A stretch of DNA of 64,000 bases, taken from NCBI GenBank assembly GCA_964528445.1, contig CAZGSL010000007.1, forward strand, positions 12,639-76,638, written 5' to 3'. The notes under the pieces are model-generated. The model was not told the origin of the DNA. It did no database searches and was given only the letters and a program-made list of their open reading frames with translations. Both the position numbers and the translations under genes were made by a program. Position 1 is the stretch's first letter; every line of letters starts with the position of its first letter. The stretch comes from JAXHMM01 sp964528445 (GTDB taxonomy: Bacteria; Bacteroidota; Rhodothermia; Balneolales; Balneolaceae). This document shows positions 1 to 9,508 of this stretch, piece by piece.

Positions 1-1055
1 CCTGGGGAGCAGAACCCTACCGTGAGCAGCAATTGGACGAAACTGCCACCGTCATCCAAAAACTGGATGAGGCCGGGGCGGTTTTGGTGGCCAAGACCAC
101 GCTGGGCGCTCTCGCCTACGGGGATGTATGGTACGGCGGACAAACGCGGAATCCCTGGAACCTGGAACAGGGTTCCAGCGGATCATCGGCCGGTTCGGCC
201 GCCGGGACCGCGGCGGGACTGGTTCCGTTCGCGCTTGGAACCGAAACGCTGGGTTCCATCGTTTCCCCCTCCAACCGCACCGGGACCACCGGACTCCGCC
301 CCACTTTTGGCCGGGTAAGCCGGCATGGGGCTATGGCTCTGAGCTGGAGCATGGACAAGGTTGGTCCCCTGACCCGCTCGGTGGAAGATGCCGCCATCGT
401 GTTTGACGCTATCCGGGGGGCGGACGGCAAGGATAAATCCCTCTACGATCTGCCGTTTAATTACAAGCGCCAGGTGGATCTCCGGGATCTGAGAATCGGA
501 TATCTCGCCTCCGCGTTTGAGGGAGATGGCTTTAACAGCGAAAGAGATTCGCTTACGCTGGAGACCCTGCGGAAACTGGGAGCCGACCTTATACCCCTGG
601 AACTGCCTGATTTCCCGGCCGGCGATATCCGATTTATCCTGAGTACCGAGGGGGCGGCGGCCTTTGATCAGCTTACCCGGTCGGACTGGGACGACCAGAT
701 GGTCAGACAGAGTCCCAATGCCTGGCCCAATATTTTCCGGTCCCACCGTTTTGTCCCCGCGGTGGAGTACATTCAGGCCAACCGGGCCCGAAGCAGTCTC
801 ATCGCCCGGATGGACTCGGTTATGCAATCGGTGGATGTCTACGTTTCTCCCACCTACGGCGGGGACAACCTGCTGGTAACCAACCTGACGGGACACCCTT
901 CGGTGGTACTGCCGAACGGTTTTACGGAGGAGGGACAACCCACCAGCATTACTTTTATAGGCGAGCTATTCGGAGAGGCCGAGCTCTTGGGTGTGGCCAA
1001 ACAGTACCAGGAGGCAACCGGTTTTCACAGGAGACATCCGGAAATGTTTAAATAA
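1..1055 (+). CDS. Amidase (amidase signature family), 3' part; 5' end outside window
   Basis: The reading frame is open to the left edge, so only the C-terminal ~350 residues are visible. The family hydrolyses amides with a Ser-cisSer-Lys triad. The Gly/Ser-rich stretch QGSSGSSAGSAAG and the segment GTETLGSIVSP fit the signature. The Ser in LGSIV (nt 255-257) is the expected nucleophile and the Ser 24 residues earlier, in SGSS, the cis-Ser; that 24-residue spacing is the family norm. The catalytic Lys should lie about 75 residues before the cis-Ser and is therefore off the window. GatA (tRNA amidotransferase) is possible, but the TLGSIV variant of the usual GGSIR and the absence of gatB/gatC nearby favour a stand-alone amidase. 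Convergent with the next gene. Confidence 0.85.
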   Translation, partial: WGAEPYREQQLDETATVIQKLDEAGAVLVAKTTLGALAYGDVWYGGQTRNPWNLEQGSSGSSAGSAAGTAAGLVPFALGTETLGSIVSPSNRTGTTGLRPTFGRVSRHGAMALSWSMDKVGPLTRSVEDAAIVFDAIRGADGKDKSLYDLPFNYKRQVDLRDLRIGYLASAFEGDGFNSERDSLTLETLRKLGADLIPLELPDFPAGDIRFILSTEGAAAFDQLTRSDWDDQMVRQSPNAWPNIFRSHRFVPAVEYIQANRARSSLIARMDSVMQSVDVYVSPTYGGDNLLVTNLTGHPSVVLPNGFTEEGQPTSITFIGELFGEAELLGVAKQYQEATGFHRRHPEMFK

Positions 1056-1082
1056 CGTCGGTTATATGCCCGAAATCGGTGG

Positions 1083-1901
1083 TCAGCCCCACTCGGGAGC
1101 AAAGCTGGGATTCACCAGGCGAGTTTTCTTTTCAAGCCGGTCGATCTGGTCAAACTCCTCGTCAGTCAGCTGAAAATCATAAACATCGAAATTTTCCTCC
1201 AGATGCTCCCGGCTTGACGCCTTGGGTATGGCGACGACGTTTTCCTGTTCGATCAGCCAGCGGAGGGCCACCTGAACGGGCGTTTTGCCGTGATTTCCGG
1301 CGATTTCCTTTATCACTTCGTCCTCTTCCACTTTTCCCCTCGCGATAGGGCTGTAGGCCGTAATCAGGATGTCGTTCTCAATGGCATAATCCAGGGTGTC
1401 CAACTGGTCGATGTAGGGATGGAACTCGATCTGATTGCAGAAAATAGGAGCACGTATCTCTTCATTGACCTTCTTCAACAGCGAGAGGGGAAAATTGCTC
1501 ACCCCGATATTCATCGCCTTGCCCTGATCTCTAAGCACCAGCATCGCCTCGATGGTCTCCCTGAGATCGTACTGCTCGTTGGGCCAGTGAATGAGCAGAA
1601 GATCCACGTAAGGAGTGTTCAGGTGACGCAGGCTCTCTTCGGTAGTCTGCAGCACATCGTCATGTTCAAGATTCGTGTGCCATATCTTGGTGGTGAGAAA
1701 GATATCCTCACGCGACACATTCGAAATTTTTATCGCCTCCCCGATCTCCCGTCCGTTTTTGTACATCTGGGCGGTATCAATGTGGCGATAGCCTATTTCA
1801 AGAGCCATCCGCACGGCATTGGCGCATTCCCGTTCATGCAGCTTATAGGTTCCCAGGCCGATTTCGGGAACGTCAATTCCCTGAATGTTTTTGTATTGCA
1901 T
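1083..1901 (-). CDS. Aldo/keto reductase
   Basis: 272-residue NADPH-dependent TIM-barrel oxidoreductase of the AKR superfamily, probably cytosolic. The tetrad is complete: Asp42 and Tyr47 in IDTAQMY, Lys72 in TTKIW, His105 in LLIHWP. The cofactor-binding end is also present (IGVSNF near residue 133, IPKASS near 227). Length matches the AKR5/2,5-diketo-gluconate reductase-like group. The ATG has no Shine-Dalgarno in the usual window; an AAGGAG run lies more than 20 nt upstream. It stands alone between a convergent amidase and the 3' end of a secreted-protein gene. The substrate cannot be told from sequence. Confidence 0.92.
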   Translation of the reverse strand: MQYKNIQGIDVPEIGLGTYKLHERECANAVRMALEIGYRHIDTAQMYKNGREIGEAIKISNVSREDIFLTTKIWHTNLEHDDVLQTTEESLRHLNTPYVDLLLIHWPNEQYDLRETIEAMLVLRDQGKAMNIGVSNFPLSLLKKVNEEIRAPIFCNQIEFHPYIDQLDTLDYAIENDILITAYSPIARGKVEEDEVIKEIAGNHGKTPVQVALRWLIEQENVVAIPKASSREHLEENFDVYDFQLTDEEFDQIDRLEKKTRLVNPSFAPEWG

Positions 1902-1962
1902 GCGTGTAAAGTGCTACTGCTCCTTTTTATTTTAATGGTTTACGAATCGGTTTTATAACAGA

Positions 1963-1983
1963 ATGAACCACAGCAGGGTTCAT
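1963..1983 (-). terminator. Hairpin behind the secreted LTD protein gene
   Basis: Perfect 7-bp inverted repeat ATGAACC/GGTTCAT with a 7-nt loop, 17 nt past the stop of the 2000-4345 gene. On the minus strand it is followed by a T-rich but not pure-T stretch, so it is a plausible weak terminator rather than a canonical one. Confidence 0.4.
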
Positions 1984-1999
1984 ACCCTCTTTCCCCGCA

Positions 2000-4345
2000 C
2001 TATTTGATGAGCGTAATTCTTCGGTGATACAGGCGGCCGTCTACTTCCAGCTTCACGATATAGAGACCTGCGGGAAGATTACCCGGATTCCAAATCATCC
2101 GATGAGGTCCGGAGTCCAGCACGCGGTCGGCCAGAACGTCCATGCGCTGGCCGAGGATATTCCATATGCTGAGGGTAACCTCTTTCTCCTCGCTTAGCTC
2201 AAAGTGGATGGTCGTAGACTCGGTAAAGGGATTGGGATAGTTGGGGAGGAGCCGGACCGACTCCGTGTCGGTTTCGGTATCTTGCAGTTCCGCCTCACCC
2301 GGATCGATGGTAAGTGTAAAGCGGGCCGCGTCACCGGACCCCGGCGAAGCGGACTCCAGCCGGGGAGGCAGCAGCTCCTGGCCCTCCGCCTCAGCGGCAG
2401 AGGGTGCCGGGGAATCCTCCATCTTAAACGTGTACGTATCGGCCACGTTGAGATTTACCTGCCTGTCTGCAATCCTGTCGTTCAGCGTAAGCTCCCAGGA
2501 TTCGGGGAGGTTTTCCCGATCCCATCTAAGCTCAAAAGATCCCGAAGTCCCCCGCGTTACCACTTCCATGGGGAGGGTCAAACTGCTCTCAAGATTCAGC
2601 GGACGCGAATCCTGGGCCTTAGCTACAGGCTCCCCGTCCCGGCTGCCCAGCATGTTCAACTGGGCGTAGTGCGAACTCAGTGGATTCAGTTTCAGTGCGT
2701 CCCGTTGGTCCCAGCCGTGGCTCGCTCCCTCCTCAAATACCATGACAGCGGCCCGGTCGTTTGTTTCGAAACCGTCCGCCGAAGTACCGTTCAACCGAAA
2801 AGAGAGTACCCTGCCTTCGGAGGGAGCGTCGAAAGAGACGTTGCGGGAGCCCGACCGTTCCGGAACCTCCAGGGTGGCAGCGTCACGGTTCTGTATAACG
2901 AATCCCTGCCACGCCTCCACCGCTCCCGATGTCAGGGTTCCCACCATCCACGTATTCTTCCTGCCGTTCCAATACTGCACGACGGAACTTTTGAGTTCTC
3001 CTCCCCTCACCCACTCACTGATCTCTGAGGTGTTCAGGGGCAGCCGGTAGGGATTCCCGACCAAATTCCATCCCTCCCCGTTCCCATGCAGGGGAATCGA
3101 TGCGTTTCCCGGCGAATCCTCTTCGTTTTGAACCCTGAGCGAGCGGTGAGGCGGGGATTCCCGGCTGCCGGGCTGACCGAACCAGGCCAGAAAGCCATTA
3201 CCCGGTGGGAGAGGCGTATCTGTCCCCTCAGGTACCGTAAAGCGCTGCCCGTCAAAACCACTGTAGAGCGTTGCTCTTCCGGGGATGTCGTTCCCGTTGT
3301 TACCCTGCAGGGGGAAATATTCCTCCAGGGAAGAGACGGTCAAGCCGCGATACGGGGATGACAACATCCTCCAGCCGGGGGCTCCCTGCAGTATTTTCGC
3401 ATGCTGAAAGTAGGTACCATCCGCTCGCAGGGCAGCCGAATGAACGCGCCCGTCAGCCCCCTTCGCTTGGGCATGGTTCACAAAAGAACCCGTACCCTCC
3501 GGCTGTCGAACCCGGGATACCTCCGGGGGAAAATCACGATAGCTGTAACGGTCTATAACCTGTCCCTCCCCGTTCTGCAGGGAAACGATATCCGATTCGG
3601 TATCCAATTCAAGCGCGGGAGCTCTCAGAATAAACGCTCCGGCGGGACTCCTCTTCAACTCTCCCGCCAGCAGCAACACGAGCCCTCCCCCGCCTGGTAT
3701 TATGGTTCCCTCTGAAAACCGATAGGCCGAGCCCTTCCCTGTTTCAACAGACCATCCCGAAAGGTCCACCTGTTCCTCTTCGTTGTTGACCAGTTCAAGA
3801 AAGGCTAACCCCCTCACGGAGGACTGTCCGGAACCCGGAAGAATTTCGTTGAATACCACACCGGGGCGATCGTTGTCGGTAATGGTCAGGCGAAGTGAAT
3901 CGTATTCGGCTATGACCGGTGAAGCGGCTCCGTCGCGAACCGCCAGATGAAAGACGGCAACTTCCTCCCCTTCGAATATTTCATCGTCATCCAGACGGAA
4001 ATCAACGGTTCCGGTGAACCGATTTTCGTCGCCGGGCTGAAATCGAAGCGATTGGGAAACAGGTCCCAGGAAATCGTCCCGGCCGGCATTGCTGAGACCT
4101 GGCTGCAGCTCAACACGCATATCAAGAGGTGTTTCCAGAGATCCGGAGAGGACCACCTCAACGGAAACTTCCCCCGCATTCTCATTCACGGTCTGATCCG
4201 GTTGCGCAAAAGAGAGGGTCGGGGCATTACGCTGATCCTGCTGTGAATTTTGGGCATAGGATTGCGTAGCAACCATCCAGAGGAGAAGCAGGCTGCAAAA
4301 AAAGGAAACAGTTATGTAGTTACGGTTCCGTAACGTTTTTCCCAT
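2000..4345 (-). CDS. Secreted Calx-beta/lamin-tail protein with type IX (Por) C-terminal sorting domain
   Basis: 781 residues. Order: signal peptide (about 1-31, hydrophobic core then SYAQ); Calx-beta-like domain (about 45-157, with the typical DDEIFEGEE segment and TITDND end); lamin-tail domain (about 160-270, VVFNEILP, FLELVNN, VDLSGWSVE); a long central region with the phrase GWRMLSSP common in Bacteroidota cell-surface proteins; and a final ~85-residue beta domain starting LLPNYPNPF and ending in VKLEVDGRLYHRRITLIK. The last domain is the type A sorting signal recognised by the type IX secretion system, so the product is predicted to cross the outer membrane and be released or surface-anchored. 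Lamin-tail domains in bacteria often accompany nucleases or adhesins, but no enzymatic domain is visible. Monocistronic. Confidence 0.8.
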   Translation of the reverse strand: MGKTLRNRNYITVSFFCSLLLLWMVATQSYAQNSQQDQRNAPTLSFAQPDQTVNENAGEVSVEVVLSGSLETPLDMRVELQPGLSNAGRDDFLGPVSQSLRFQPGDENRFTGTVDFRLDDDEIFEGEEVAVFHLAVRDGAASPVIAEYDSLRLTITDNDRPGVVFNEILPGSGQSSVRGLAFLELVNNEEEQVDLSGWSVETGKGSAYRFSEGTIIPGGGGLVLLLAGELKRSPAGAFILRAPALELDTESDIVSLQNGEGQVIDRYSYRDFPPEVSRVRQPEGTGSFVNHAQAKGADGRVHSAALRADGTYFQHAKILQGAPGWRMLSSPYRGLTVSSLEEYFPLQGNNGNDIPGRATLYSGFDGQRFTVPEGTDTPLPPGNGFLAWFGQPGSRESPPHRSLRVQNEEDSPGNASIPLHGNGEGWNLVGNPYRLPLNTSEISEWVRGGELKSSVVQYWNGRKNTWMVGTLTSGAVEAWQGFVIQNRDAATLEVPERSGSRNVSFDAPSEGRVLSFRLNGTSADGFETNDRAAVMVFEEGASHGWDQRDALKLNPLSSHYAQLNMLGSRDGEPVAKAQDSRPLNLESSLTLPMEVVTRGTSGSFELRWDRENLPESWELTLNDRIADRQVNLNVADTYTFKMEDSPAPSAAEAEGQELLPPRLESASPGSGDAARFTLTIDPGEAELQDTETDTESVRLLPNYPNPFTESTTIHFELSEEKEVTLSIWNILGQRMDVLADRVLDSGPHRMIWNPGNLPAGLYIVKLEVDGRLYHRRITLIK

Positions 4346-4497
4346 GCACTACGCTTGCTGGCAGATAAGGTGCCTGTACATATATCAAGTACGTCTTTTT
4401 CAGGCTAATATTCAATTTTAAACACCTACGCTCCTCATTATCCTCTGCAGCAGCCAATCAGACCATGTCCGCGGAGGATCGACCGTCGCCACACGAG

Positions 4498-5802
4498 TTA
4501 ATCGTCAAAATGCATCTCTCCCAGCAGGTTCTCGGTATGCGCCACCGCAACCGATACGGCGGCATCACCGGTGATATTCACGGCCGTACGACACATATCC
4601 AGTATGCGGTCGACCCCGAGAATCAACGCGATGCCTTCCACGGGAACATTGATCGTTTGCAGGACGATGACAAGCATGATGATTCCGGCTCCGGGCACTC
4701 CCGCCGCTCCAACGGAAGCGAGGGTGGCAGTTATCACAATCGAAAGCTGCTGAAGGATGGTAAGGTCCAGTCCCAGTGCCTGGGCGATGAATACCGCGGC
4801 CACGGCCTGGTAGAGACTCGTACCGTCCATGTTAATGGTGGCGCCCACAGGCAGTACGAAACTGGACACCTCTTCGTCCACCCCAACATTGTTCTCCACC
4901 CGTTCCATGGTTACAGGGAGCGTGGCGGCACTGGAGGAAGTGCTGAAGCCGAGAAGCATGGCGGGACGTATGGCCCGAAAGAAGTCCATCAGTTTCATCT
5001 GGCTGAACACTTTGAAAAGGCTTGAATAGACCAGGGTGAGATGCAGAAACAGCCCCAGCAATACGGCCAGACAGTACCACCCCAGGGCACCCAGCAGATT
5101 GAGGGCCTGCCCGAGGTCGTCTCCCGCCAGATCTACGATAACTCCCGCCATCAGGGCGAAAACCCCATACGGTGCCAGCAGCATGATGTAGTCTACAATT
5201 TTTATGATGACGTCGTTGAGCGCATCAAAAAAGTTGATCAGGGATTTTCCTTTCTGTAATGGGATCTGAATGATGCCGATACCCAGAAGAATGGCAAGGA
5301 ACACCACCTGGAGCATGTTTGAGTTGTCGGAAGTGGCCGCGAAAAAATTCTCGGGCACGATGTCCACGAAAAAATCCATCAAGGTCCGGTCCATCACCTC
5401 CTGCGCATCTTCGCTGGAACCCTCCAGGTTCTCCTGATAGTTTGCCATGAGGCTCTCCTGAGTCTCCTGGGGAAGGGCATCGCCGGGCTGGATCACATTT
5501 ACCACGGTCAGTCCGATGGTTATGGCCAGCACGGTGGTAACCGCATAGATTCCTATCGTCTTTCCGCCCATCCTGGAGAGCTTGGTGATGTCGTTCAAGT
5601 TGGTAACCCCGACGATGAGGGAGGCGAGTACAAGCGGTATGGCGATCAGCTTGAGCAGATTGATGAAAATGGTCCCCACCGGCTGGATGTAATCGGTGGT
5701 GAATCCGGTAAACCCACCCAGGCTGGCGGCAAGTCCCCACAGCAATCCCAGGATCAATCCGATGATAATTTGCCAGTGCAAACGCTTGTACCACTTCTTC
5801 AT
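4498..5802 (-). CDS. Dicarboxylate/amino acid:cation symporter (DAACS, GltP/GltT-like)
   Basis: 434-residue inner-membrane transporter coupling Na+ or H+ to uptake of an acidic substrate. The hallmark elements are present: serine-rich re-entrant loop SSSAATLP (289-296), NMDGT in TM7 (324-328), a second VGAAGVPGAG loop (364-373), and the TM8 substrate site around DRILDMCRTAVNITGD (398-413). Asp402 and Arg405 align with the GltPh residues that bind the amino group and side-chain carboxylate, so glutamate, aspartate or a C4-dicarboxylate is favoured over neutral amino acids. An acidic extracytoplasmic loop (about 107-150) is longer than in short homologues. The ATG overlaps the stop of the DUF92 gene by 4 nt, indicating translational coupling. 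Confidence 0.93.
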   Translation of the reverse strand: MKKWYKRLHWQIIIGLILGLLWGLAASLGGFTGFTTDYIQPVGTIFINLLKLIAIPLVLASLIVGVTNLNDITKLSRMGGKTIGIYAVTTVLAITIGLTVVNVIQPGDALPQETQESLMANYQENLEGSSEDAQEVMDRTLMDFFVDIVPENFFAATSDNSNMLQVVFLAILLGIGIIQIPLQKGKSLINFFDALNDVIIKIVDYIMLLAPYGVFALMAGVIVDLAGDDLGQALNLLGALGWYCLAVLLGLFLHLTLVYSSLFKVFSQMKLMDFFRAIRPAMLLGFSTSSSAATLPVTMERVENNVGVDEEVSSFVLPVGATINMDGTSLYQAVAAVFIAQALGLDLTILQQLSIVITATLASVGAAGVPGAGIIMLVIVLQTINVPVEGIALILGVDRILDMCRTAVNITGDAAVSVAVAHTENLLGEMHFDD

Positions 5803-6635
5803 ATGACTATTCCATTAATTATTGAAGCCGCAAATGCCGCTAATCCGGTTGCGGCCCAGTTAACGGTATCGTTGTTAAATCGTATTTTTGAAGTTCCCTT
5901 CCCCGGAAGCTTGATCGTTTCCGGCAACGTTCTTGACTGGACGGTCGCGCCAAGATACGAATCGAGAAGAGATCCCAAAAATCCCGAAAGAAAGATGATC
6001 AGGAACAGCGTCATGTCCAGGGAGTAGAGCCAGTATCCGGCTCCCGCTATTACGGCGCTTCCCAGGAGTCCCGCCGCCGTTCCGGGCAGGCTGATTCCGC
6101 CGTTGGTTCCGGGAGCCACTTCCCGAAAATCGGAGATCGACCAGGTTTTGCCCGGCATTCGCTGGCTGCCCCATTCCGTTGCCCAGGTATCCGATGTGGC
6201 GGCAGCCACCGAGGCTATACCCGCAACCAGGAACAGGTTCATGCCGGATATTTCCAGCAGCGTGAGAGAGAGTACCAGCCAGAAACCGTTGGCCCAGACC
6301 TGCAAACCGGACCGACGCGCTCGCTGCCCCCTCCTTCCTGCAGGTTTCGCCCGGCGGTATTTCATACTTCCAAAGAGGGAGCCGGTGATAAAGAAAATCA
6401 GGAGAATAAATGCCATGGAAAAGCCGCCGAATCCCACGGTAAAACTGCCGGTCAGGGTGGCGGCAGGCACCCCGTCCAGGCTAAGCCACCTTGCGTAAAA
6501 GGCCAGGACCGCGGTTGGGAGCGATAGCAGTGCGCCCACGATAACCAAAAATTGATTTTCGGGAGAAGCAAAAAAGACAAATACGCCAACCAGGAGGAAT
6601 AGGAGAAGAAAATTGAGTATCCGGGCCACGTGCAA
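5799..6635 (-). CDS. DUF92 (TMEM19-like) integral membrane protein
   Basis: 278-residue polytopic protein with about six or seven hydrophobic segments. Family markers are SDTWATEWGS (about 147-156), APGTNGGIS and GSLLDSYLGATVQ, typical of DUF92/TMEM19 proteins; a loop rich in Arg/Gly (about 93-110) is probably cytoplasmic. The family is distantly related to phytol/dolichol kinase-like membrane enzymes, but its activity in bacteria is not established. The chosen start is TTG, 3 nt after the preceding stop; a GTG two codons later is an alternative. It is the middle gene of a three-gene operon (DUF3098-like, DUF92, symporter). Confidence 0.82.
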   Translation of the reverse strand: MHVARILNFLLLFLLVGVFVFFASPENQFLVIVGALLSLPTAVLAFYARWLSLDGVPAATLTGSFTVGFGGFSMAFILLIFFITGSLFGSMKYRRAKPAGRRGQRARRSGLQVWANGFWLVLSLTLLEISGMNLFLVAGIASVAAATSDTWATEWGSQRMPGKTWSISDFREVAPGTNGGISLPGTAAGLLGSAVIAGAGYWLYSLDMTLFLIIFLSGFLGSLLDSYLGATVQSRTLPETIKLPGKGTSKIRFNNDTVNWAATGLAAFAASIINGIVI

Positions 6636-6638
6636 GGA

Positions 6639-6881
6639 TCAGTTGGATGGTTGACCCGAAACGTCCGTTCCGTTGCCTTTTCTTTTCATAATGGCGATGA
6701 TAATCGTGATGTATCCGGCCATGATAACGATGGGAGAAACGAAAAGGGAGACGAAGCCATGAACTTCGTTTTCTATGTACATGGCCGTAAACCCGGCCAC
6801 GATCATCAACAATCCAATGGAGAGTACCTTGTAGTTCCATGCCTTGAACAGCATGGGAACCTTGGTGGAATTTCCAGCCAT
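6639..6881 (-). CDS. Small two-helix membrane protein, DUF3098-like
   Basis: 80 residues with two transmembrane segments (about 18-36 and 44-65), an NYKVLSIG motif before the first helix and a basic end (KRKGNG). The pattern 'F..WNYK...IG.......GF..M' then 'SP.V.MAGY' resembles DUF3098, a small family almost confined to Bacteroidota and of unknown function. It begins an operon on the minus strand and is divergent from maf across about 110 bp that must hold both promoters. Confidence 0.6.
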   Translation of the reverse strand: MAGNSTKVPMLFKAWNYKVLSIGLLMIVAGFTAMYIENEVHGFVSLFVSPIVIMAGYITIIIAIMKRKGNGTDVSGQPSN

Positions 6882-6992
6882 CTTACCGGTCGGTTATTGG
6901 GATTCGTACACTCACTAAACTCTGCATACATTCTGTATATTGCAAGAACCGGAAAGTACAATATTAGCCGCGCAAAAACGAATTAATCGAAT

Positions 6993-7595
6993 ATGAACTC
7001 CATCATACTAGCCTCCTCTAGTCCCCGTCGCCGTTCCCTGCTGGAACACATTGGCCTGCGATTCGAGGTCCGTCCCGCCGATGTAAAAGAGGACTACGAA
7101 GCGGAATGGAGTCCGCCGGAAATTGTAACCGCCCTCTCCTCCCGCAAGGCGATACACGCGGCGGAAAAGGTGAAAAACGGTCTCGTTATCGGGGCGGATA
7201 CCGTGGTGGCCCACGGTGAAAACGTGTTGGGGAAACCAGAAGATCCGCAACATGCCCGACGGATGCTGAAAGAACTGAGCGGCTCCACCCATGAAGTTTA
7301 CACCGGTTTGACCTTGATCAACCGGCAAGAGGGAGAAAACAAATCCCGGCCCCTGTCGTTCTCCGAACGTACCAGGGTGACCTTCGGGGAGATTGATTAT
7401 GAAGAGATACGAACCTATGTTGCCAGCGGACGTCCCATGGACAAAGCAGGCGCCTATGGAATACAGGATCCCATGGGAGCCTTGTTCGTAAAAAAAATTT
7501 GCGGAGACTACCATAGTGTGGTCGGCTTTCCCCTCCATGCCTTCTATGTTAATTTGAAATCGTATGCCCCCGAATATCTTGAGCTGTTCGATTGA
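6993..7595 (+). CDS. maf: Maf-type nucleoside triphosphate pyrophosphatase
   Basis: 200-residue Maf/YhdE family enzyme that hydrolyses non-canonical or dTTP/UTP nucleotides to monophosphates and is linked to septum inhibition. Diagnostic segments: ILASSSPRRRSLL at the N-terminus, SRKA (about 50-53), IGADTVV (about 66-72), LGKP and AGAYGIQ (about 151-157). The DTTP/UTP-type subgroup is suggested by the GADTVV and GAYGIQ combination. ATG start with no strong Shine-Dalgarno; promoter lies in the AT-rich divergent gap. Its last 32 nt overlap the following TPR gene, suggesting coupled expression. Confidence 0.93.
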   Translation: MNSIILASSSPRRRSLLEHIGLRFEVRPADVKEDYEAEWSPPEIVTALSSRKAIHAAEKVKNGLVIGADTVVAHGENVLGKPEDPQHARRMLKELSGSTHEVYTGLTLINRQEGENKSRPLSFSERTRVTFGEIDYEEIRTYVASGRPMDKAGAYGIQDPMGALFVKKICGDYHSVVGFPLHAFYVNLKSYAPEYLELFD

Positions 7596-9507
7596 TTCCA
7601 TAAAAAATTGGGTCCCGGGTTTGCCGATACTGTTGTTCCTCGCATTTTTTTCGATGGAATCGGTACAATCGGTGCAGGCCCAGCAGCTGGGACCCGACTA
7701 TACGATGGCCAACCGGCTGCTGCAGCAGCAGGAATACGAACTGGCCTATAAACGCTTTCTGAAACTGTATAAGGAAAATCCGGGGTCTTATCTCTTTCTC
7801 GAACGCCTGACGGAGTGCTTGATTAATCTGAAACGCTACGGGGAGGCGGCCGAATACACCCACCGTTTTCTTGATGAGGGAGCCAACCGGGTCCAGGCGG
7901 AAATTCGACTGGGGGAGATCTACCATATCCGGGGTGACAGCGCCCGTGCGGACAGTATATGGAGCGGCATCGAGCAGAGCAGCGACTCGGGACTTCAGGA
8001 TCTGCTTTATCTTGCCCGCACCCTTCGTGACAGGCGGAATTTCGAGCGCTCGGTTCGGGTCTATAGGCTGGCGGGCCAAAGGTACAACGACTCCTCGCTC
8101 ATTACTTCCGAACTCGCCAATACACACCTGATGGCCGGCAATTACGAGGAGGCCATAGAGGTATATCTTCAGCTGATAGAAGAGGATGCCACCCGCATCG
8201 ACGATCTTCAGAATATTTTGATGCAAAACAGCAACGAACAGCTCTACGATACGGCCATACTGGAACTGGAGGAGTTCAAGCCGACACTCTCCCGGGGCAA
8301 CTCCTCCTTCAGGCAGCTTCATCAGCTGCATGTTTGGCTTCTCATGGAAAGAGGGCTTTACGAAAGGGCCCTCTCCACCTCCCTGTCGTATGAGGAAAGC
8401 AGTTCGCAGGTTACCTACGACCTCTACACGACAGGACGCCGACTTGCCTCTGAACAGCAGTACGAACTGGCCGAAGAGGCACTCAGATACTATCTGGAAC
8501 GCAATATACCCTCGGTTCGCCAGCGAACGACGCACGAGCTTGCGGATCTTTACAAGGAGTGGGGCGATTACCTGGGAGATTATAATCTCGCCTTCTCTGT
8601 CCGCAGGGATTCGCTTTACCGCAAGTCATACGAACTCCTGGACCGTCTGGATGAGGAAAATGAGCGGTATTCCGAGCTGGATGACGTGCTGATAACCCGT
8701 TCGGAACTTGCCCTCGACTATCTACACCGTCCCGAAGAGGCGAAAGCGAGTCTTGAGCGGCTCGAAAGCAGAAACGACAGTGCTCTGGCCTCCCGGGTGG
8801 AATATCTGCGGGGACGGATCCTGCTGTACAATGGGCAATACGCCAGGGCCCGCGTCGCATTAACCGGCAGCCACAAACGGGAGCGGACGGGTTCACTGGC
8901 GGAAAAAGCAAGATATTACCTGGCCCTGTGTGATTTCTTTTCGGGTGATTTCGAGTTTGCCAAGATTCAGCTGAATGCCCTGGAGGAACAGAACACCTCC
9001 TATCTTGCCAACGATGCGGTACGCCTGCGAATATGGATACAGGAGGGATTGCAGGCCGACAGCAGCGGTTCGCTGCTGGAGGACTTCGCCCAGGCCGTAC
9101 GCCAGAATATGATGGGAGCACGGGAAAAATCGGTAGACCGCCTGCTCGCTTTCGTGGAAAATCGGGATTGGAACCCGCTGAAAGATGACGCAATTCTCCA
9201 GATGGCAAGCCAGGTAAATCCCGATAACATCGAAAGAGTCTATCCCTCGTTGCGAAACTTTCTGGCGAACGAAGCACGCAACTCCCCCCTGGAGGAGCGT
9301 CTTATGTGGGAGCGCGTCCGAATGGCCGACCAGTGGCTCACCCGCTACGACGAGACGGGAGGGGGCAGAGAAGCCCTCGAGGGCGTGCCGGAGAACCGCA
9401 GTGATTTGGTAAGCCAATACGAAGAACTTCTTCTTCGTTTCCCGGACGGATTTTACGCCACACCCGCCAGAAACAGAATTCGGGAACTTCAAAATTCAGA
9501 GACCTGA
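7564..9507 (+). CDS. Exported tetratricopeptide-repeat protein
   Basis: 647 residues: hydrophobic export signal (about 19-39, ending QAQQ) followed almost entirely by TPR-type helical hairpins, for example 45-75 (LLQQQEYELAYKRFLKLYKENPG), 80-110, 145-215 and further degenerate units to about 500. The family acts as a periplasmic protein-protein scaffold; partners are unknown. Its ATG lies inside maf, giving a 32-nt overlap; TTG codons shortly downstream are alternative starts. The stop is separated from the next ATG by a single base (TGATATG), so it is almost certainly co-translated with the GATase-like secreted protein, the most likely functional partner. Confidence 0.8.
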   Translation: MPPNILSCSIDSIKNWVPGLPILLFLAFFSMESVQSVQAQQLGPDYTMANRLLQQQEYELAYKRFLKLYKENPGSYLFLERLTECLINLKRYGEAAEYTHRFLDEGANRVQAEIRLGEIYHIRGDSARADSIWSGIEQSSDSGLQDLLYLARTLRDRRNFERSVRVYRLAGQRYNDSSLITSELANTHLMAGNYEEAIEVYLQLIEEDATRIDDLQNILMQNSNEQLYDTAILELEEFKPTLSRGNSSFRQLHQLHVWLLMERGLYERALSTSLSYEESSSQVTYDLYTTGRRLASEQQYELAEEALRYYLERNIPSVRQRTTHELADLYKEWGDYLGDYNLAFSVRRDSLYRKSYELLDRLDEENERYSELDDVLITRSELALDYLHRPEEAKASLERLESRNDSALASRVEYLRGRILLYNGQYARARVALTGSHKRERTGSLAEKARYYLALCDFFSGDFEFAKIQLNALEEQNTSYLANDAVRLRIWIQEGLQADSSGSLLEDFAQAVRQNMMGAREKSVDRLLAFVENRDWNPLKDDAILQMASQVNPDNIERVYPSLRNFLANEARNSPLEERLMWERVRMADQWLTRYDETGGGREALEGVPENRSDLVSQYEELLLRFPDGFYATPARNRIRELQNSET

Positions 9508-9508
9508 T

